This document shows, piece after piece, positions 32,112 to 41,900 of a DNA stretch of 63,833 nt. The stretch is from the NCBI RefSeq assembly GCF_024437735.1, contig NZ_JANFQO010000029.1, positions 1 through 63,833 on the forward strand. Reading direction: 5' to 3'. Source of the stretch: Tahibacter harae. GTDB lineage: Bacteria; Pseudomonadota; Gammaproteobacteria; Xanthomonadales; Rhodanobacteraceae. The first letter of the stretch is position 1, and each line of letters begins with the position of its first letter. A program made the translations under genes and the position numbers. Under the pieces are notes generated by a model. It saw nothing but the letters and a program-made list of their open reading frames with translations, was not told where the DNA came from and ran no database searches.

Positions 32112-33452
32112 TTACTGCGCCGGGCCGAAGCTGTCAGCGAAGATCTGTACGGTACTCGGCGGTACCTGGGTCAGCACGGCCTGGCCATCGGACTGGCGCC
32201 AGCGCACCAGTTGCGGGAACGGAAACAGCGGCACGGCCTGGGTGTGGAACAGCGCACTGCCGTCGCCACTGAGGCTGGCGGAACCCAGTGTTTCCGCTTC
32301 GCCCCAGCCGCTGGAGGCGGCCTGCGTCAGCGTATTGTCGGCGAGGCTGCGCACGTAGAGGCGGCTGTCGCTGGCGAAAAAGAATGACAGGTAGGCCACC
32401 GTCTGGCCGTCGGCACTGAGGCTGCCGCAGCGGTTCCACTCCAGCGGCGCCGTGCCGCCCACGGCATCGCTGACCCAGCGGGTGGTGCCGGCCACGCGAT
32501 CGCGCACATAGACATCCAGCTCGCCATTGGTGTCGCCCGGCGCCATGGGCGTGATGGTGTCAAACACCACGAAACGGCCGTCGGCGCTGATGCGGCGGTT
32601 GCTGCAGCTGATCGTCGCCGGGGCGTACACGTAGCCTTGCAGCGCGGCACTGCCGTCGTTGGCCGCGCTGGCCAGTGTGGTCACGCCCGCCACCATGTCG
32701 CGCACGAAGGTGCCGGCGAAGGTGCCCGCCGGCAGTTGCAGCGCGGAGGAGACGAACAGCACATGGCGGCCATCGGGGGTGATCTCCGCATGCGCGCTGT
32801 GGCCGGCCGTCGGCTGGCCGGTGCTGTCGCCCGAAACCAGTTCGCGCAGGCCGGTGACCGCGTCATGGCGATAGACCTGGCCATAGCCCGCGGCGGCGCC
32901 GACGAGGTTGCCGGCGTCGGTGCTGAACACCGCATAGCGCCCGTCGGCGGACAGATCGTGCGCATAGCTGTTGGCGTTCCCCGGCTGGCCCAGGGCATCG
33001 CTGCTCAGGCGCAGCACACTGCCCGTATCACGATCGAGCCGGTAGACCTGGGCGGCCGCCAGCAGCGTGGCGCTGCCCGGGTCGTAGCGGCTGGCGAACA
33101 GGACATAGCGGCCGTCGTCGGATACGGCGGCATCCCCGTACACCGGCGCTTCGGCGCTGCTGTGCGTGTCGATGCGGCTGAAGCTCCCATCCGCGCTGTC
33201 CAGCAAGTACAGATCGGGATAACCGTTGGTATCGCCGGCAACGAGGTTGTCGGCCGCCGACAGGAACAGGACAAAACGGCCGTCCTCGGAAACCGACAGC
33301 GGGCCGTAGTTATGCGCATTGGCATATACCGGCGAACCGCTGCCGGCAACCGCTGCAGCGGTGGCGGGAGATGGGACGCCGGCCAGTTGCGCCAGCGCGA
33401 GGACGGCAAGCACGCGGACGCCATGGCGCCGCGCGAGTCGTGGAGTGGACAT
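32112..33452 (-). CDS. Secreted TolB/PD40-type beta-propeller protein with C-terminal IFADSFG motif
   Basis: The 446-residue product has a signal peptide ending in GVPSPATAA and repeating propeller blades with the core [SD]-x-DGR[YF]-x-[VL]F-x-S (VSEDGRFVLFLSAADNLV, VSDDGRYVLFASRYD, LSADGRYAVFSTDAGN, ITPDGRHVLFVSSA). It ends VQIFADSFGPAQ, the tail type seen in three other exported proteins here. AGG lies 5 bases before the ATG at 33452. It probably acts outside the inner membrane; ligand unknown. The next gene upstream, also secreted, is on the same strand. Confidence 0.85.
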   Translation of the reverse strand: MSTPRLARRHGVRVLAVLALAQLAGVPSPATAAAVAGSGSPVYANAHNYGPLSVSEDGRFVLFLSAADNLVAGDTNGYPDLYLLDSADGSFSRIDTHSSAEAPVYGDAAVSDDGRYVLFASRYDPGSATLLAAAQVYRLDRDTGSVLRLSSDALGQPGNANSYAHDLSADGRYAVFSTDAGNLVGAAAGYGQVYRHDAVTGLRELVSGDSTGQPTAGHSAHAEITPDGRHVLFVSSALQLPAGTFAGTFVRDMVAGVTTLASAANDGSAALQGYVYAPATISCSNRRISADGRFVVFDTITPMAPGDTNGELDVYVRDRVAGTTRWVSDAVGGTAPLEWNRCGSLSADGQTVAYLSFFFASDSRLYVRSLADNTLTQAASSGWGEAETLGSASLSGDGSALFHTQAVPLFPFPQLVRWRQSDGQAVLTQVPPSTVQIFADSFGPAQ

Positions 33453-33534
33453 AGCTACCTCGGTATTTATGAGAAAAGTGCGTATGCGGGTTCGTCCCGC
33501 AAGCACCTAAACCGAAATAGCATCGCCCGCATGA

Positions 33535-36372
33535 TCAGTCCGCGCCCGTGCCGCTTCCGTCGAAGCCGTCGCTGAACAGCCGCTCGTCCACCACCGCCTG
33601 CGCATCCGCCGTCACCCGCAACAGCACCACCTCCGTGCTGTTGGCCGAGGGCACGCCGGGGCGCTGGTCGCCGCGGGTGGCGGCGATCAGCACCTTGCCG
33701 TCGGGTTGCAGCAGGGCTGCGTCGGGGAAATCCTGGAAGCGGCCACCGGGGACAGGCAGGCGCAGCAGGCTGGCGCCGTTGTAGCGGCCGAAGGTTTCGC
33801 TGTCGGGCGAGCCGTCGTCGCGCAGACGGGCAACGCCAATATCGGTAGTGCCGTGCAGCGCATCGTCGGCGGCACTGTTGCGGTGGGTGCCGACCACGAT
33901 CAGCTTGCCGTCGGCCGTGGGCAGGAAGGCGCTCAGTTCCGTCGCGCTGTCGGCCGGCGAGCCGGGCGGGCCGAACTGCACGCGGCCAATGCCGGCGTTG
34001 CCGAAATTGATGTCGGGCTGTCCGTTGGGCAGCAGCCGCAGGATGCCGAGGTCGCCCGGGCTGTCGCTGCGCTGGCAGTGCAGCAGCACGCGGTCCTGCG
34101 CATCCAGCGCGAGGTGATACGTGCCCAGGCAGGTGCCGGCCAGGCGCTGGTAGCCGCCGCCGGGCCAGGTGCTGTCGTCGCTGCCGTCATCGCGCAGCTT
34201 GTACACCACGCTGCCGCGGTTGCCTTGCACACTGGAGCCTTCCAGCCCGGCCACGACCAGGCTGCCGTCGCTCATCGGCGCAACGCTGGACAGAAACAGG
34301 CGGCGCGGATTCGTCGCCGTCACCAGCAGGCGATAGCCGTTCGCGCCGAAACTCGTATCGATGCTGCCGTCGGCGCGCAGGCGCAGCACGATGCCGCCGT
34401 TTTCGCTCTCGCCGGCGACGGTCTGCTGGGTCTGCCCGACCACCAGCACGCGGCCCTGGCGGTCGTGCGCCATGCCGTAAAAGACCGCGCTGCGGCCCTG
34501 TGCAGCGAAGCCCAGTTCAGGCCCGGTCTCCAGTGCGCCGTTGCCGAAATAGCTCGTATCGACACTGCCATCGGCGCGCAGCCGTATCACCGTACCGTTG
34601 CTGCCGACTCCGCCGGCGATCAGGCTGGAGCCATCGGGCATGGCCAGCACGGCGCTGCACAGAAAACCGTTGGCGCCGTTCGGGTCCAGCCCCAGCGTGC
34701 GGAAGCCGTTCGGCGGCGCGAAGCTGGTGTCGAAACCCGTGCCGTCGGGCAGGGTGCGGAACAAGCCGCAGAGATAGGTCGGCGACGGATCGGTGTCGAA
34801 GCGCAGGCGGCCCGCGACCAGATTCCTGCCGCTGTCATCCTGGCTGAGCGCATAGGCCGTCGTGCTGTCGCGGTTGCCGGGCGTGGTGCTGAACTTCTGC
34901 GTGATGAAGCCCTTGCCGCCGCCGAAGCTCGCATCGATGAAGCCGCGGCTTTCCAGCGGGTCGGGCATGCCCAGCCGCAGCAGCAGGCTGCGCAGCACGC
35001 CGCCGGCCGTGCGCGAACCGGCGATCAGCGGACGGCCCAGCGGATCCAGCGCCAGGCCGTTGACCGATTCGCGGCTGCTGTCGGTGGCGGCGAACGGGTT
35101 TTCCAGGCGGAACAGGCTGTAGCCGGAGAAATAGCCGATATCGTCGTAGCTGGCGTCCTCGTTGATGCGCGTGACAAAGATATCGCTGGGGTTGTCCGGG
35201 TGGCTGGCGAAACTCGTCGTCGCCGCGACCAGCAGTTTGCCGTCGGCCTGCAGCGCCAGGCGCGCCGGCGTTTCGATCACGCCCAGCGGTGTGCCGAAAG
35301 GCAACAATTCCAGAAAACCGTCGCTGCTGAAGCCGGTGTCCGGCTGTCCGTCGGGCGCGAGCCGCAGCACGCCCGAGGCCAGTATCGGCCCGGGCGTGGC
35401 GCCGCTGGGATCGGGTTCGCAGCTGAAGATCAGGCGATCCGCCGCATCCACCAGGAAGGAACCGATGCGGTTGCAGCGCGGTACGAAGCCGCGGCCGTTG
35501 CCGCCCTGGGCGCCGGGCATGTCCATGCCGTCGCCGAAATCCCGGTCCGGCTGGCCGCTGTCGTCGAGCCGGAACACCACGGCCGAGCGCGGCGCCGGCG
35601 GCAGTTCCGCCAGCCCGGCGACCAGGATTGCGCCGGAAGAATCCAGCGCCGACATCAGCGCGGTCACGCTGGCCGTGTCTTCCAGCACCGCCGCGCCGCC
35701 GGTGGCGAAGGCCGTATCCAGGCTGCCATCAGTAGTGAAGCGCAGCACTACGCCGCGGCGCTGTGCATCCACGAAGTGATAGCCCGTGGCCAGCAGCCGG
35801 CCCTGCGCATCCACGATGACATCGCGCAGCACGCTGGACTCGTTCGGCGCCGTCCAGCCCAGCTGCGCGTTCGCCTCGAACACGCCGTTGTCGAAAAAGC
35901 CCGCGTCCGGCACACCGTTCGCATCCAGCTTTACCACCACGCCGCTGAGCCGGTCGCCGGCAGTGGAGGCATAGCCCGTCACGATCAGCGATCCGTCCGG
36001 CAGCGCCAGCAGCGCCGTGCAGGTTTCCGTATTTGCGCCGCCGCGGTTCAGGGTGATGCGGCGCTGGCCCAGCGGGCCGAAGCTGGAATCCCAGCGCCGC
36101 CCGTCGCGCGTGGTGCGCACCAGGGCACAGTCGTAGTCTGCCGGGTTTGCCGGATTGCGCAGCGTGCCCACGGCGACCACGCGGCCGGCCGCATCGACGG
36201 CCGCGTCGTACAGCAGCTGCTCCGGTGCCGGGCTGCCGCCGAAGCTCAGGCTGGGCTGCGCCCAGCCCTCCTGCAGGAAACTCACGTCCAGGCGGCCGTC
36301 AACGTTCTGCGCGAGCAATGGCGCGGCGAGCAACAGCAGCAGGGTCAGCACTACGCGCGGCGGGGTGGGCAT
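33535..36372 (-). CDS. Secreted delta-60 repeat protein with C-terminal LFSDGFD motif
   Basis: The 945-residue product has a signal peptide (VVLTLLLLLAAPLLAQ) and a train of delta-60 repeats, recognisable by cores such as LRFTTDGSLDTAFATGG, RLRADGSVDTSYFGNG and RLRADGSIDTSFGANGY alternating with GDGxLxVAG-type strands. These repeats form large propeller-like surface structures of unknown function. The C-terminus reads ERLFSDGFDGSGTGAD. A TGTC-N18-CGTA element lies about 35 bases before the start, matching those ahead of the beta-helix genes near 7-8 kb. Confidence 0.88.
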   Translation of the reverse strand: MPTPPRVVLTLLLLLAAPLLAQNVDGRLDVSFLQEGWAQPSLSFGGSPAPEQLLYDAAVDAAGRVVAVGTLRNPANPADYDCALVRTTRDGRRWDSSFGPLGQRRITLNRGGANTETCTALLALPDGSLIVTGYASTAGDRLSGVVVKLDANGVPDAGFFDNGVFEANAQLGWTAPNESSVLRDVIVDAQGRLLATGYHFVDAQRRGVVLRFTTDGSLDTAFATGGAAVLEDTASVTALMSALDSSGAILVAGLAELPPAPRSAVVFRLDDSGQPDRDFGDGMDMPGAQGGNGRGFVPRCNRIGSFLVDAADRLIFSCEPDPSGATPGPILASGVLRLAPDGQPDTGFSSDGFLELLPFGTPLGVIETPARLALQADGKLLVAATTSFASHPDNPSDIFVTRINEDASYDDIGYFSGYSLFRLENPFAATDSSRESVNGLALDPLGRPLIAGSRTAGGVLRSLLLRLGMPDPLESRGFIDASFGGGKGFITQKFSTTPGNRDSTTAYALSQDDSGRNLVAGRLRFDTDPSPTYLCGLFRTLPDGTGFDTSFAPPNGFRTLGLDPNGANGFLCSAVLAMPDGSSLIAGGVGSNGTVIRLRADGSVDTSYFGNGALETGPELGFAAQGRSAVFYGMAHDRQGRVLVVGQTQQTVAGESENGGIVLRLRADGSIDTSFGANGYRLLVTATNPRRLFLSSVAPMSDGSLVVAGLEGSSVQGNRGSVVYKLRDDGSDDSTWPGGGYQRLAGTCLGTYHLALDAQDRVLLHCQRSDSPGDLGILRLLPNGQPDINFGNAGIGRVQFGPPGSPADSATELSAFLPTADGKLIVVGTHRNSAADDALHGTTDIGVARLRDDGSPDSETFGRYNGASLLRLPVPGGRFQDFPDAALLQPDGKVLIAATRGDQRPGVPSANSTEVVLLRVTADAQAVVDERLFSDGFDGSGTGAD

Positions 36373-36406
36373 GGCGAACGTCCTCCGGATCTGTCGATCG
36401 GAGACG

Positions 36407-36432
36407 TACGCGGTCGCGGCGCAAAGCTGACA
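36407..36432 (-). promoter_or_regulatory. Predicted ECF-type promoter, TGTC-N18-CGTA (third copy)
   Basis: Minus-strand TGTC (36432-36429) and CGTA (36410-36407) are separated by exactly 18 bases, placing transcription about 28 bases before the delta-60 gene start at 36372. The spacer sequence is unrelated to the copies at 7255 and 8436, so the shared boxes are not simply from a duplication. Confidence 0.45.
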
Positions 36433-36616
36433 CGATGCCCCGCGCGGCGGCCGACAGGCGCCGCGGCTTCCTGTGCCGGCGGCCCGCCGCTGATCCCGCT
36501 ATCACGACAGGACGACGCACTCCGGTGTTTCCTGCCGCCGGCAATGCCCGGCGCAGGCTTGACCGCCGCCGTTCCCGTGCGATGCTGCACCATTTCACAC
36601 GATGGAGGACCATCCC

Positions 36617-37024
36617 ATGGAATTTCACCGCGGACGCCTGTTCGATCACGTCCATCTGCGCGTCGCCGACCTCGATCGCTCGCGCGAGTTCTACCGCCGC
36701 GTGCTCGCCGTATTCGGCCTGTCGCTGCAATTCGACACGGCCCATGCCTTCTCCTGCGACGAACTCTTCGTCACCGCCGCCGATGCCTCCGGCGTGTCGT
36801 CGGTACACCTGGCGTTCCAGGCCGCGTCCCCCGACACGGTCAAGGAATTCCACCGCGTCGCCGTGGCCGCCGGCGGCAGCGACAACGGCGCGCCCGGCGA
36901 ACGCAACTATCACCCCGGCTACTACGCCGCCTTCGTGCGCGATCCGGACGGCAACAACCTCGAAGCGGTCTATCACGGCGCATCGACGCGGACGGCCGAA
37001 TCGGTGGTGGTCAAGCCGGTGTAA
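36617..37024 (+). CDS. VOC-superfamily (glyoxalase/dioxygenase-like) protein
   Basis: The 135-residue protein begins FDHVHLRVADLDRSREFYRR and ends with a FVRDPDGNNLEAVYHG strand, the typical start and end of a glyoxalase/bleomycin-resistance fold. The usual metal ligands are seen as the first His (DHVHL) and the Glu of NNLEAV. The substrate cannot be inferred. The ATG at 36617 is preferred because GGAGG lies 8 bases upstream; that GGAGG is part of the earlier in-frame ATG at 36602. Confidence 0.88.
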   Translation: MEFHRGRLFDHVHLRVADLDRSREFYRRVLAVFGLSLQFDTAHAFSCDELFVTAADASGVSSVHLAFQAASPDTVKEFHRVAVAAGGSDNGAPGERNYHPGYYAAFVRDPDGNNLEAVYHGASTRTAESVVVKPV

Positions 37025-37490
37025 GCCGCGTCGGCGCAGCGGGCGGCGTTGCTTTCCCGCTGCGTGGCCGATCGACGGGGTAACGCAGCGGCCGGCGCAA
37101 CGCTCTGCGCGGCGCTGGCCGCTTTTGTCGGCAAGCGATGCCCGGCGCCGCCGCATCGCCGCCCCGCTGAGTCGACGTCACCTGGAACAGCGCCGGGACA
37201 ACGGCGATCCCGGCGCTGAAAGGCGGCAGGACCGACGCGCCCGGCCTCCTCGTCCCGGCAGATTTCGCCGGCCTGAATGCGCTGGTATGCCGGCCTTCGG
37301 ATCTGTTCTTCTTCGCGAACGGCGTCGACCGCTGCGGAACCGGAATCGGAGGCGGGCCGGATCCGCTTGCCCGGCGGAGCGTCCGATTCCTAAGCTAACG
37401 GCGGATCCTTCCGCGATGTCGCGCGAACGCGGCCGCATCATTCCATCCGCGGGCCAAGCGGCCGCTCCCAGGCAACCGACGAACCGACGC
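37025..37490. other. Gene-free GC-rich stretch
   Basis: No convincing gene is seen. A plus-strand frame stays open through it into the Nudix gene but shows no recognisable protein sequence. There is no clear repeat or promoter. Confidence 0.4.
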
Positions 37491-38021
37491 ATGCGCCAGG
37501 CTATCCGCCGCGAGGTCCAGCAGATCCAGCCGCTCGATGCGCTGGAACACGCCCACCAGAACCAGACCCTGGCCTGGATAGATTCCGGCGCGGAACTCTG
37601 CCGCATCGCCAAGCCTGCGACCCCGCCGCAGCACCTGGTGTCCTACTTCGCCGTCGTCGATGCCGGCCATGTGCTGCTCGTCGACCACCGCAACGCCCAA
37701 CTGTGGCTGCCCACCGGCGGCCATGTGGAACCCGGCGAACATCCGCGCGACACCGTCGTGCGCGAACTGAAGGAAGAACTCGGCCTGACGCCGCTGCAGC
37801 CCGTCGCGGCGCCGCTGATGATTACCTGCACCACCACTGTAGGCCTGACGGCAGGGCATACCGATGTTTCGCTGTGGTACGTGGTCCACGCCGGCCGTTC
37901 GCAGCCCCTGAGCTTCGACGCGGACGAGTTCACTGCCGTGCGCTGGTTCCGCTTCGGCGAGGTGCCGTTCGAGCGCAGCGATCCGCATATGCGGCGGTTC
38001 GTGGCGAAACTGGAACGGTAG
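37491..38021 (+). CDS. Nudix hydrolase
   Basis: The 176-residue protein carries a complete Nudix box: GGHVEPGEHPRDTVV followed by RELKEELGL, matching G-x5-E-x7-REU-x-EE-x-GU. It is preceded by the strand VDAGHVLLVDHRNAQLWLPT. Nudix enzymes cleave nucleoside diphosphates linked to another group, often to clean up damaged nucleotides. The start at 37491 (MRQAIRREVQQ) gives a normal length; no strong ribosome-binding site is visible. The substrate is unknown. Confidence 0.88.
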   Translation: MRQAIRREVQQIQPLDALEHAHQNQTLAWIDSGAELCRIAKPATPPQHLVSYFAVVDAGHVLLVDHRNAQLWLPTGGHVEPGEHPRDTVVRELKEELGLTPLQPVAAPLMITCTTTVGLTAGHTDVSLWYVVHAGRSQPLSFDADEFTAVRWFRFGEVPFERSDPHMRRFVAKLER

Positions 38022-38080
38022 GGTTGCAGCAGCGGGCCGTGGCGGTGTTGCGGGCACAGTTGTGGACAGCAGCGCCCGGC

Positions 38081-38776
38081 GTGCCGCGTCGCATCGGCCG
38101 TCACTGTTACATCGAAAACCGCCAGGGCGATCCGACCGAATTCAGTCTTGCCATGCAGACCAGCCCCTGGCACTTCTACGACGCCGAACAGCGCATCCTC
38201 ACGATAGAAGATATCGCCGCGCTGGTCCGCCCCGGGCTGAAGGATCCGGTCAAATCCGTGAAACTGATCGGCTCCTGGACCGGCGTCGCACCCGACGCCG
38301 GCGGCCGCTCGCTGGCACAGAAACTCTCCCAGGCCCTGGACGGCTTCCCGGTCAACGGCATGGACGGCTTTCTTTGGGTCCGCAAGGACGGCAGCCTGCG
38401 CACCACGCGCCAGGCCTTTACCCTGCGCACCACCTCCGGAGCCTATCGCCTCAAGCCCGGCGCCGATGTCATGGCCGCATTGACCAGCGGCTGGCTCGTC
38501 GCCGCCCACGACCATTTCGCCAAAACCAAGGATGCCGAAGGCCTGCGCCGGGCCGCCGCAGGCTGGGACATGTTCGCCCTCTGCCCCGAACGCGCCCTGG
38601 CAACTTACGAAACCGCCGCCACCCTCGGCGACACCGTGGCCGCCTACAACGCCGCCATACTGCGGCTGGAACGCCACGCGAAAGGCGACCGTAAAGCGGC
38701 GCGCAAGTGGCTGGAGAAGGCGGCGCAGCGTGGAGATGCGAAGGCGCGGGAGAGGTTGGGGTTGGTATGGAAGTGA
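38081..38776 (+). CDS. Hypothetical protein with Sel1-like C-terminal repeat
   Basis: About 231 residues. The end carries TYETAATLGDTVAAYNAAIL and RKAARKWLEKAAQRGDAKAR, which resemble Sel1/TPR repeats used in protein binding. The N-terminal half (RHCYIENRQGDPTEFSLAMQ, VKLIGSWTGVAPDAGG) is not recognised. The GTG at 38081 is chosen because protein-like sequence begins about there; it lacks a clear ribosome-binding site, so the start is uncertain. Its end overlaps the next small ORF. Confidence 0.6.
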   Translation: MPRRIGRHCYIENRQGDPTEFSLAMQTSPWHFYDAEQRILTIEDIAALVRPGLKDPVKSVKLIGSWTGVAPDAGGRSLAQKLSQALDGFPVNGMDGFLWVRKDGSLRTTRQAFTLRTTSGAYRLKPGADVMAALTSGWLVAAHDHFAKTKDAEGLRRAAAGWDMFALCPERALATYETAATLGDTVAAYNAAILRLERHAKGDRKAARKWLEKAAQRGDAKARERLGLVWK

Positions 38777-38937
38777 AGCATCGGAAGGTTTTGGAGCTGG
38801 GGGCGAGTCCGCTATCGAAGGCAGAGGAGCGGCGACGGGCTGAGCGGAACGCTGATTTTGGGGCTGTGCTGCAGGGGCTCTGCCTGCATGGCATTGACTA
38901 TGAGCTGATCGAGCGCTCCGTGCTGGTCAATTTCTGA
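38767..38937 (+). CDS. Possible small protein ending in the CRISPR terminal repeat
   Basis: A 56-codon ORF starts inside the end of the preceding gene (ATGGAAGTGA overlap) and reads KVLELGASPLSKAEERRRAE followed by LCLHGIDYELIERSVLVNF. Its stop TGA is the TGA of the first, degenerate CRISPR repeat (TTTCTGAG). It is charged and helical. The coupled start argues for translation; small size and array overlap argue against. No family is recognised. Confidence 0.4.
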   Translation: MEVKHRKVLELGASPLSKAEERRRAERNADFGAVLQGLCLHGIDYELIERSVLVNF

Positions 38938-41900
38938 GCTGTCTACACAGCAGTGAACGCGCCGTCCAGGGGACTGCTGCTGGCTTCCCATTTTTGAGAT
39001 GCCTACACGGCAGTGAACGTGGTTTAGGCCGCGGCCTTTAGACCACGAATTTCTGAGCTGCCTACACGGCAGTGAACACGCGCGGCTCGCCGGCATCGCC
39101 CTGGTTGAGTTTCTGAGCTGCCTACACGGCAGTGAACTCCGTATTGCTGGTGATCGAATCCGGCACCGTTTTCTGAGCTGCCTACACGGCAGTGAACGGT
39201 TGTAGCGGCCCAGGTTCGTGACGGTCGTATTTCTGAGCTGCCTACACGGCAGTGAACCGCGATCATCTGCGATACGGCGCGCTTGACCATTTCTGAGCTG
39301 CCTACACGGCAGTGAACTTGCCCCAACCCTCCAACGCTCGCCAGAGCTTTTTCTGAGCTGCCTACACGGCAGTGAACGTCCCTGCGGCGCACTATCACGG
39401 CGTGCCGCTTTTCTGAGCTGCCTACACGGCAGTGAACAGCTGGAGCGCGCGCGATGAATCGGATCAGCTTTTCTGAGCTGCCTACACGGCAGTGAACCCG
39501 CAGCTGACCATCAACAACGGTTCCAGCCTTTTCTGAGCTGCCTACACGGCAGTGAACCCGCAGCTGACCATCAACAACGGTTCCAGCCTTTTCTGAGCTG
39601 CCTACACGGCAGTGAACGGTGCGCCGCGGCAAGGACCCGAACGACTGCTTTTCTGAGCTGCCTACACGGCAGTGAACGAGCAGCGCATCCGCAGCACCAT
39701 GCCCAAGATTTTCTGAGCTGCCTACACGGAAGTGAACACTTGGCTGGTCAACGGTTCGCCCATCGCTACTTTCTGAGCTGCCTACACGGCAGTGAACAAC
39801 GACAGGTATGAATCGCCAGGTCCCTACGATTTCTGAGCTGCCTACACGGCAGTGAACGGGTCGTCATCGTCACTTCCTCCCCGCGGCAATTTCTGAGCTG
39901 CCTACACGGCAGTGAACCCTGAGAAGTCCGCCGGCCTGCGCAAGCTTTTTTCTGAGCTGCCTACACGGCAGTGAACACCAGGTTGTGAAGCGGGAACAGG
40001 TATTCCATTTTCTGAGCTGCCTACACGGCAGTGAACAATGTCCTTGAACTTCTCGCCCGCGTCCCTGCTTTCTGAGCTGCCTACACGGCAGTGAACACAA
40101 CCGGATACTCAACGCCAGTGCTGGTGATTTTCTGAGCTGCCTACACGGCAGTGAACCCGTCCGGCCATCGCCACGCGGCGTGCCGCCATTTCTGAGCTGC
40201 CTACACGGCAGTGAACCGCCACGTTGCTCAGGCCGGTCGCAAGCGACATTTCTGAGCTGCCTACACGGCAGTGAACGTGCGCGGCCGGAAGGCCAGTTGC
40301 GGTGTTCTTTTCTGAGCTGCCTACACGGCAGTGAACGCTGTGCTCGGTGAAGCTGGCCGGCGACGGCAATTTCTGAGCTGCCTACACGGCAGTGAACTCG
40401 ACGTGAACGATTCCCGCGAATTCCGGATCTTTCTGAGCTGCCTACACGGCAGTGAACGCAGCCGGCATTGCCAAGAAGTTGGACCCGCTTTTCTGAGCTG
40501 CCTACACGGCAGTGAACGCATGGTCCTTGTTCCGTTTCAGCGCCCTGCCTTTCTGAGCTGCCTACACGGCAGTGAACATTACGGGGCCGGCTGGGGCGAC
40601 GGGTGCAACATTTCTGAGCTGCCTACACGGCAGTGAACGGTCTGACCTTCGCGCAGCCACTTCCCACCGATTTCTGAGCTGCCTACACGGCAGTGAACCG
40701 GAACGCGCGCCGCATCACGAAGCGTTCCTGTTTCTGAGCTGCCTACACGGCAGTGAACCCCTGTTTGGCCGCCTCGTCGGTCCGCTCAATTTTCTGAGCT
40801 GCCTACACGGCAGTGAACTGGCGGTGTACATCGCGGCGTTCGCGATCATTTTTCTGAGCTGCCTACACGGCAGTGAACGATCCAGACTGTGCAACACAGA
40901 AGAATGGTTATTTCTGAGCTGCCTACACGGCAGTGAACTGCGCGAGCGAAGGCGCAGCGCCAACAGACAATTTCTGAGCTGCCTACACGGCAGTGAACGT
41001 CCGGCCCCGACTGGTCGCAGGCGCCAGAGTTTTCTGAGCTGCCTACACGGCAGTGAACTTCACCAAGTCCCGATATCACTGGTACTTTCATTTCTGAGCT
41101 GCCTACACGGCAGTGAACGACGTGCTGGCCGACCTGCGCCGCGGCGTGCATTTCTGAGCTGCCTACACGGCAGTGAACATGGTCACGACAGCAGCCTGGC
41201 CACGCCCATGTTTCTGAGCTGCCTACACGGCAGTGAACGCGGCCGTACATGAGGATTCCGGCCGCGTTGTTTTCTGAGCTGCCTACACGGCAGTGAACCA
41301 GGTCCGCGGCGTCTTGCCGTCCCAGTCCACTTTCTGAGCTGCCTACACGGCAGTGAACATCGTGCTCGACATCAACTCGCCCGGCGGCGATTTCTGAGCT
41401 GCCTACACGGCAGTGAACGGCAGCCAGTGGCAGCGCCAGCAGCCGCGCAATTTCTGAGCTGCCTACACGGCAGTGAACTCGTGGGATACGAACACGGACC
41501 GGACCATCCCTTTCTGAGCTGCCTACACGGCAGTGAACTACCGGTACGTACCGGGCCGGCGGCACGATCCTTTCTGAGCTGCCTACACGGCAGTGAACTC
41601 CGGATCGGCCGGACGGACGGTATCGGTAACTTTCTGAGCTGCCTACACGGCAGTGAACAAATACGGTAACCACCCGAATTACCGACGAACTTTCTGAGCT
41701 GCCTACACGGCAGTGAACCCGGCGTGCACGGGGTACGGCCGCACGCCGTGTTTCTGAGCTGCCTACACGGCAGTGAACGGCGAACGTGATTTTCTGTAGT
41801 CGTTCAGGGCTTTCTGAGCTGCCTACACGGCAGTGAACAATCCGACCTTGTGCCGTGCCCATTCTGCAATTTTCTGAGCTGCCTACACGGCAGTGAACAG

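Noticed and set aside
36147-38021. A single open frame suggesting a large protein ending in the Nudix domain
   Set aside because: The part before 37491 overlaps the VOC and delta-60 genes in other frames and shows no protein-like pattern.
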